A DNA stretch of 9,939 nucleotides, taken from Patescibacteria group bacterium (GTDB lineage: Bacteria; Patescibacteriota; Minisyncoccia; Minisyncoccales; Minisyncoccaceae). Below, piece after piece: positions 5,456-9,939 of this stretch. Position numbers and translations under genes: made by a program. Under the pieces are notes generated by a model. The model saw only the letters and a list, made by a program, of their open reading frames with translations, was not told the DNA's origin and searched no databases. Where the stretch lies: the NCBI GenBank assembly GCA_030156465.1, contig JASGMO010000020.1, positions 1 through 9,939 on the forward strand. Direction: 5' to 3'. Numbering within the stretch: the first letter of the stretch is position 1; each line of letters starts with the position of its first letter.

Positions 5456-6572
5456 TTATTTTTAAATTAGAAATTGGTTTGATTATCTTTTTAACATTTG
5501 GAGAATATATTGAAACAAGTCCAATCATTAGAGCATTATCTCCGGTATATTTTTTATGAGGGATAAATAATCTTACTTTTGTTTTTTTCTTAAATTCTTT
5601 AATTAATTTTTGATTTGCTGTTACTCCGCCACCCAAAAGTAATGATTTTACACCATATTCATCAACTGCTTTTAATGTTTTGCTAACTAACACATCCACT
5701 ATGGCTGATTCTATCTCAAATGACATTTCCTTAACATAGTCGTCATTTATTTTATTTTTTCTAGTATGATAAAGGACAGCTGTTTTTAATCCTGAAAAAC
5801 TAAAGTCATAATTTTTTTCATTAATCATTGGACGGGGAAGGACAATGTTGTGTTTGTTTGTTTTGCAATCTTTTGCTTTTTTAGATATTTCAGGTCCACC
5901 TGGATAATCAAGTCCCAGTATCCTTGCCGTTTTATCAAAACACTCTCCAGCGGCATCATCTCTCGTTTCTCCAATTATTTTATATTTTCCTATTTTTTCA
6001 AAATATATTAACTGTGTATTTCCACCTGAAACAATTAAAGCAATTGCTGGAAGTTCTAATTTTTCGTTAGGACTTAAAAAACTAGATAAAATGTGACCTT
6101 CTAAATGGTTAACCCCCACTACAGGAATATTATAATAGTATGATAATGATTTAGCTAAATTAATGCCGGTGTATAAACAGGGCTCAAGGCCTGGACCAAT
6201 TGTTACGGCAATTTTATTAATATCTTTTAATTGATATTTTGTAAGGAATTCTTTTAGTTGTAAAAAAAGATCTTCATTCTTTTCTAAGTTTTTTTTAATT
6301 CTTGATATTTTTTTACTATCAATGATCTTTGCTTCCTTTAATAGATTTGCCTTTTTCAATGATTTGATTAATAGGGGAACAAGAGCTGATTGATGTTCTC
6401 TTTTAGCAACAGCAGGGAAAACTCCACCGTATGGTTTGTGGGCCTCAATTTGTGAGGTCGTTAAATTAGAGAGCACTTCAAAATTAGAGTAGTCCATCTT
6501 TTTTGAACTACTTGTCTTAATGATGCTAAGGGCTGTATCGTCACAACTTGTTTCTATTGATAAGGTAATCAT
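5448..6572 (-). CDS. tsaD: tRNA N6-adenosine threonylcarbamoyltransferase TsaD
   Basis: TsaD transfers threonylcarbamoyl from its adenylate onto A37 of ANN-decoding tRNAs (t6A), acting in the cytosol with TsaB and TsaE. The ASKHA-fold signatures are all present: SIETSCDDT (5-13), metal-binding HLEGH (H156, H160), VSGGNTQL (181-188), the DDAAGECFDKTARILGL segment (205-221), FSFSGLKTA, LLGGGVTAN (312-320), and YTGDNA with metal ligand D345. At 374 residues it is longer than the usual 335-345. The excess is a lysine/glutamate-rich insert of about 35 residues (about 74-112) before the IGPGLEP segment. It is the first gene of the leftward operon with the prsW-like gene and hsp20. The ATG at 6572 follows a good promoter by ten bases. 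Confidence 0.96.
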   Translation of the reverse strand: MITLSIETSCDDTALSIIKTSSSKKMDYSNFEVLSNLTTSQIEAHKPYGGVFPAVAKREHQSALVPLLIKSLKKANLLKEAKIIDSKKISRIKKNLEKNEDLFLQLKEFLTKYQLKDINKIAVTIGPGLEPCLYTGINLAKSLSYYYNIPVVGVNHLEGHILSSFLSPNEKLELPAIALIVSGGNTQLIYFEKIGKYKIIGETRDDAAGECFDKTARILGLDYPGGPEISKKAKDCKTNKHNIVLPRPMINEKNYDFSFSGLKTAVLYHTRKNKINDDYVKEMSFEIESAIVDVLVSKTLKAVDEYGVKSLLLGGGVTANQKLIKEFKKKTKVRLFIPHKKYTGDNALMIGLVSIYSPNVKKIIKPISNLKINE

Positions 6573-6582
6573 ATTGATTATT

Positions 6583-6611
6583 ATTGTAAGCTAAAGTTGA
6601 TGATGATGCAA
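6583..6611 (-). promoter_or_regulatory. Promoter of the tsaD operon, near-leaderless
   Basis: Read on the minus strand, TTGCAT (6611-6606) and TACAAT (6588-6583) are 17 bp apart. The expected start, about seven bases beyond the -10 (near 6576), is only about four bases before the tsaD ATG at 6572, too close for a Shine-Dalgarno sequence. The -35 box lies one base from the -35 box of the divergent secD promoter. Confidence 0.65.
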
Positions 6612-6612
6612 C

Positions 6613-6641
6613 TTGACTAAAACGTTGTTTAGAGTTATATT
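6613..6641 (+). promoter_or_regulatory. Promoter of the secDF operon, near-leaderless
   Basis: TTGACT (6613-6618) and TATATT (6636-6641) are separated by 17 bp. Transcription is expected near 6648, about five bases before the secD ATG at 6653, so the leader is too short for a ribosome-binding site. Its -35 box is back-to-back with that of the tsaD promoter. Confidence 0.65.
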
Positions 6642-6652
6642 ATATCCATATT

Positions 6653-8050
6653 ATGACTAAAAGAAAAACGATATTTTACTTATTTTCGGTATTAGTTCTA
6701 GCCGTGGTTGTTGGACTTTTTTGTTATCCTAACCCATACAATAATTTAGTTGATAAATACAATCTTAATTTGCCTCATTTTCCAGAGACTGAATTTAGAT
6801 TAGGACTTGACTTGAAGGGTGGTGTTCATTTGCAATATGAAGCTGACTTAAGTCAAATTGAAGAGAAGGATAGAGACGATGTGATGGAGGGATTAAAAGA
6901 TGTCATTGAAAGAAGAATTAATATCTTTGGTGTTACGGAGCCAGTTATACAAATATATGGATCTGATAGGATTGCTGTTGATTTACCGGGAATGGAAAGC
7001 ATTGAGGATGCAATTTCTTGGATAGGGGAAACACCATTACTAGAGTTTGCCGAAGAAAGATCAGAGGAAGATATAGAAAGAATTAATCAAAAAAGGCAAG
7101 AGCTTCAAGGCTTAAGTTTTGAAGAAATGCAAGAGGTTGAAGATTGGCAAGTTGCTTTTGAAGATTTTTATCAAAAAACAGAGTTAACAGGAAGATATTT
7201 AGATAAGGCACAATTATCATTTAATGAAACAACATATGCCCCTGTGATAGAACTTCAGTTTGATAGTGAAGGAACGAAATTATTTGAAGAAATCACAGAA
7301 AAGAATACTGGAAAAACAATAGCAATTTATCTAGATGGGGAATCAATTATTGATATGGGAGATGGTAGTGTTTATGCTCCTAGAGTAAATGAAAAGATAA
7401 CTGGAGGCAAGGCGATCATTACTGGCCAAACTGATATTAATACCGCTAAACTAATTGTCCAAAGATTAAATCAAGGATCATTGCCTGTTCCATTAGGTGA
7501 ACCAATTGTTCAAAAGAAAGTAGGTCCAACTCTTGGAGCAATATCATTAAATAATGCTGTTTTGGCAGGGATATATGGATTATTGGCAATTATTTTATTC
7601 CTTATTATAATTTATAAGCTTCCTGGATTATTAGCTTCAATATCATTGATTCTTTACTGTATGATTTTATTAGCTTTGATTAAATTAATTCCAGTAACAC
7701 TAACTTTAGCAGGGATTGGAGGAATTATTTTATCAGTTGGAATGGCCGTTGATGCTAATATATTGATTTTCTCAAGAATGAGGGAAGAATTAAGGCAAAA
7801 CAAAGATGCGCTGTTAAGTGCTGAAGAAGGATTTGATAGGGCATGGACATCAATTAGAGATGGAAACTTTACTACCTTAATTGTTGCTTTGATATTATAC
7901 TTTTTAGGAACAAGCTTTATTAAGGCCTTTGCATTTGCATTGATATTAGGAATATTAATTAGTATTTTTTCAGCAATGGTTATTTCAAAGTTATTTATTC
8001 AAGTCGCAGCCAAGAGTAGATTAGGAAAAATTAAATGGTTATGGTCATGA
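6653..8050 (+). CDS. secD: Protein translocase subunit SecD
   Basis: SecD is the RND-like membrane partner of SecYEG that helps pull exported proteins across the membrane using the proton gradient. The 465 residues contain TM1 (about 8-25), the signature RLGLDLKGGVHL (49-60), the periplasmic P1 domain with RRINIFGVTEPVIQ (87-100) and DLPGM, and the PLGEPIVQKKVGPTLG segment (280-295). Five C-terminal helices follow (about 303-450). The TM4 motif VGMAVDANILIF (362-373) keeps Asp367, equivalent to T. thermophilus SecDF Asp340. A charged, probably helical stretch (about 135-176) interrupts P1. The ATG lies directly downstream of the promoter with almost no leader. secF follows with an overlap, consistent with a separate secD-secF pair. 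Confidence 0.96.
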   Translation: MTKRKTIFYLFSVLVLAVVVGLFCYPNPYNNLVDKYNLNLPHFPETEFRLGLDLKGGVHLQYEADLSQIEEKDRDDVMEGLKDVIERRINIFGVTEPVIQIYGSDRIAVDLPGMESIEDAISWIGETPLLEFAEERSEEDIERINQKRQELQGLSFEEMQEVEDWQVAFEDFYQKTELTGRYLDKAQLSFNETTYAPVIELQFDSEGTKLFEEITEKNTGKTIAIYLDGESIIDMGDGSVYAPRVNEKITGGKAIITGQTDINTAKLIVQRLNQGSLPVPLGEPIVQKKVGPTLGAISLNNAVLAGIYGLLAIILFLIIIYKLPGLLASISLILYCMILLALIKLIPVTLTLAGIGGIILSVGMAVDANILIFSRMREELRQNKDALLSAEEGFDRAWTSIRDGNFTTLIVALILYFLGTSFIKAFAFALILGILISIFSAMVISKLFIQVAAKSRLGKIKWLWS

Positions 8051-8943
8051 ATTTTATAAAACATTCAAAATTATATTTTTTAATAGCGATAGTAGCAGTT
8101 ATCTTGAGTGCCTATTCTTTGTTTTCGCTTGGCCTTAATTTAGGAATTGATTTTGAAGGTGGCAGTATGATCACAATCAATTATTCTAGCGAAAGACCAC
8201 AATTAGATGAAATTAGAAATTCACTTTCAGAAATAGAAGAAGCATCGGGAATGCAGATTCAACCGCTAGGGGAGAATGAGGTTGTTTTGAAAATAAAAGA
8301 ACAAAATATATCAAGTGAAACTTTTTCTAAAATAATAAACGCACTGCCGGGAGAATTTGATACATCCATAGAAACAATTAGTCCTGTTGTGGGAAGTGAA
8401 CTAAAAGACAAAACATTAATTGTTGTTTTGGTGGCATTACTTGCGATGCTTGCATATATTGCCCTTGCATTTAATAGTGTTAGTAAACCAATAAGCTCAA
8501 TTCAATATGGAATATCATCAACATTGATGCTTTTCCATGATTTAATAATTCCATTAGGTGTTTTAGCATTTCTAGGTTATTATTATAATATACAAATTAA
8601 TATTCCTGTCGTTACTGCGCTTCTAGCAATTGTTGGCTATTCAATCAACAACAACATTGTTATTTTTGATAGAATAAGAGAGAACCTTAAAAGAGAAAAT
8701 AAGCTTTCATATTCTGAGATTGTTAACAAAAGCTTAAATGAAACATTTGTTCGTTGTCTAAATACTTCTTTTACGGTCTTACTTGTATTAATTCCTCTAT
8801 ATTACTTCTTTACAAATGAAGAAAGCTTGAAATACTTTACTCTTGTTATGGGAATAGGCATCTTTGTTGGATTTTTCTCATCAATATTTTTATCAAGCCC
8901 ATTATTGGTTGCTTGGAATAATCACAAAAATAAGAAAAAATAA
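8047..8943 (+). CDS. secF: Protein translocase subunit SecF
   Basis: SecF forms a complex with SecD in the membrane. From the ATG at 8047 the protein has 298 residues, a normal length. TM1 is about 9-30, the family motif GIDFEGGS lies at 33-40, a small periplasmic domain covers about 41-120, and five helices fill about 122-290. These include the VGYSI...VIFDRIREN block (196-213) and the ETFVRCLNTS motif with Arg236. Striking change: the usual SIND is SINN, so the proton-path Asp is Asn202. Three in-frame ATGs compete: 8035, 8041 and 8047. I chose 8047 because MNFIK fits SecF N-termini and gives an ATGA overlap with the secD stop. However, AGGA at 8023-8026 is well placed for 8035, which would add four residues. 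Confidence 0.93.
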   Translation: MNFIKHSKLYFLIAIVAVILSAYSLFSLGLNLGIDFEGGSMITINYSSERPQLDEIRNSLSEIEEASGMQIQPLGENEVVLKIKEQNISSETFSKIINALPGEFDTSIETISPVVGSELKDKTLIVVLVALLAMLAYIALAFNSVSKPISSIQYGISSTLMLFHDLIIPLGVLAFLGYYYNIQINIPVVTALLAIVGYSINNNIVIFDRIRENLKRENKLSYSEIVNKSLNETFVRCLNTSFTVLLVLIPLYYFFTNEESLKYFTLVMGIGIFVGFFSSIFLSSPLLVAWNNHKNKKK

Positions 8944-8945
8944 TC

Positions 8946-9899
8946 ATGAACTCTAAAATAATATCACAAAATATATTGAAGGAGCTTCCTGAGAGGACAA
9001 GAGAGGTGATTTCTCGTAGATTTGCATTGAATAAAAATAAAAAACCAGAAACACTAGAATCAATTGGTAAGAGTTTCAAGATTACAAGGGAAAGAGTTAG
9101 GCAAATTGCGAACGATGGAATTAAAAAGGCAAAAAAAGTCGCTGAGCAAAGAGATGACTTTAAAGAAGCAATAGATTTTTATCAAAAAGAAATACAAAAA
9201 TGTGGGGGCATAGTAAGAGAAGATAAAATAGTTGCGGAAGACAAAAACTACACTATATTTTTAATTTCTTTAACAGATAAAATAATTAGAGAAAAAGAAA
9301 ATGATAATTTTTATTCTTTTTGGGCAATAAACAAAGAAAGCATTTCAAGAACAAAGGAAAGTATTAAAAAAACAATCAAAGAATTAAAAGAAGAGGGGGT
9401 CCCAAGAGAAATTAAAAGTTTCCCTGAAGAATTAGAGATATCAAAAGAGATTTTAAAAACATATGATGGCAAGAAAATGGGATTAAGTTCTTGGCCTGAA
9501 GTTAATCCTAAAACAGTAAAGGATAAAATTAAATTAATTTTAAATCAAGAAAAAAAGCCAGTACATTTTAAAGAGGTGTCAGAGATGATTGCTAATCTTC
9601 CTCAAAAAAGAAATCTTCATCCTCAGACAATTCACAATGAATTAATTAGAAATCAAGAATTTGTTTTAGTCGGTAGAGGATATTATGCTCTAAAAGATTG
9701 GGGATATAATCCTGGTCAAGTTAAAGATGTAATTTACCAAGTTTTAAGTGCAAATGATAATGGGCTACCAAAAGATGAGATTATTACCTCCGTTTTAAAT
9801 CAAAGAATGGTAAAAGAATCAACAGTTTTATTAAATCTTCAAAATAAAAAGTTTTTTAAAAGAGACGAAGAAGGAAAGTATAAAATAAAAGAAGCATAA
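8946..9899 (+). CDS. Sigma-70 region 4 / HARE-HTH fusion protein, putative transcription factor
   Basis: The 317-residue soluble protein has three parts. Residues 5-64 match sigma-70 region 4, including LPERTREVISRRF, TLESIGKSFKI and the recognition helix TRERVRQI (47-54), which is nearly the RpoD helix contacting the -35 box. Residues about 65-186 are charged and mostly helical. The C-terminal part holds a HARE-HTH winged helix (about 188-250: DKIKLIL, KPVHFKEVSEMI, a YYAL wing end), as in the RNA polymerase delta subunit, then a second winged-helix-like unit (about 257-314). Sigma regions 2 and 3 are absent, so it cannot act as a complete sigma factor. It starts two bases after the secF stop with no Shine-Dalgarno sequence, so it is probably part of the secDF operon. 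A role as RNA polymerase-associated regulator is inferred. Confidence 0.8.
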   Translation: MNSKIISQNILKELPERTREVISRRFALNKNKKPETLESIGKSFKITRERVRQIANDGIKKAKKVAEQRDDFKEAIDFYQKEIQKCGGIVREDKIVAEDKNYTIFLISLTDKIIREKENDNFYSFWAINKESISRTKESIKKTIKELKEEGVPREIKSFPEELEISKEILKTYDGKKMGLSSWPEVNPKTVKDKIKLILNQEKKPVHFKEVSEMIANLPQKRNLHPQTIHNELIRNQEFVLVGRGYYALKDWGYNPGQVKDVIYQVLSANDNGLPKDEIITSVLNQRMVKESTVLLNLQNKKFFKRDEEGKYKIKEA

Positions 9900-9901
9900 C
9901 A

Positions 9902-9939
9902 ATGTTAGAAACGGCATTAATAATAGAAAAAGTAGCACC
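9902..9939 (+). CDS. Start of a downstream gene (partial, unidentified)
   Basis: An ATG at 9902, two bases after the previous stop, opens a frame that runs off the window edge with 12 complete codons (MLETALIIEKVA) and a partial one. The spacing matches the other operon junctions here, so it is probably co-transcribed with secDF. It is too short to identify. Confidence 0.5.
   Translation, partial: MLETALIIEKVA

Noticed and set aside
5037..5465. Plus-strand open frame opposite the prsW-like gene
   Set aside because: It is antisense to a membrane protein with clear family motifs and shows no domain of its own.
8846..9079. Minus-strand open frame across the secF end and the sigma4/HARE start
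   Set aside because: It is antisense to two supported genes and has no promoter or motif.
1..9939. Recoding of TGA as glycine (as in Gracilibacteria and Absconditabacteria)
   Set aside because: All genes are full length without any in-frame TGA and use GGN for glycine. TGA ends the methyltransferase and secD exactly at expected overlaps.
1..9939. CRISPR array, insertion sequence or prophage
   Set aside because: No spaced direct repeats, transposase motifs, terminal inverted repeats or phage structural genes are visible, and the intergenic space is too small.

Overview
The window is AT-rich, gene-dense DNA, most likely from a small-genome bacterium of the Candidate Phyla Radiation (Patescibacteria). 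The evidence is the compact layout with 2-4 bp gaps and ATGA overlaps, three tandem small two-helix 'T4SS pilin' (TrbC/VirB2-like) proteins, a protein joining a sigma-70 region 4 domain to a HARE-type winged helix, a TsaD with a charged insert, and sparse Shine-Dalgarno signals. The phylum call is inference; no rRNA is present to anchor it. TGA behaves as an ordinary stop: no gene needs TGA read as glycine.

Layout. (1) 1-2581, plus: the tail of an unidentified upstream gene, then gyrA one base later. (2) 2582-4232, plus: a clear sigma70-type promoter directly after the gyrA stop drives a small SAM-dependent methyltransferase. This overlaps (ATGA) the first of three tandem small membrane proteins with pilin-like architecture. 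(3) 4233-4395: tRNA-Leu(UAG) with its own promoter and a run of nine G where transcription should start, closed by a hairpin that can terminate transcription from both sides. (4) 4394-6572, minus: the operon tsaD - prsW-like protease - hsp20, read right to left. (5) 6573-6652: an 80 bp divergent intergenic region holding two back-to-back promoters. (6) 6653-9939, plus: secD - secF - sigma4/HARE protein, and the first codons of another gene, all packed as one operon.

How the genes fit together. Most are housekeeping: DNA supercoiling (GyrA), the t6A tRNA modification (TsaD), tRNA-Leu and the Sec translocation accessory pair SecDF. Two parts are accessory: the methyltransferase-pilin cluster, which looks like components of a surface or secretion structure, and the PrsW/Hsp20 pair, which suggests envelope or proteotoxic stress handling.

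The points most worth a second look are: three independent promoters that all predict leaderless or near-leaderless mRNAs; a SecF in which the transmembrane aspartate of the proton pathway reads as asparagine while its partners in SecD and SecF are kept; the sigma-region-4/HARE fusion with an intact -35 recognition helix; the divergent pilin-like triplet, one with a six-cysteine ectodomain; and the G9 tract at the predicted tRNA transcription start.
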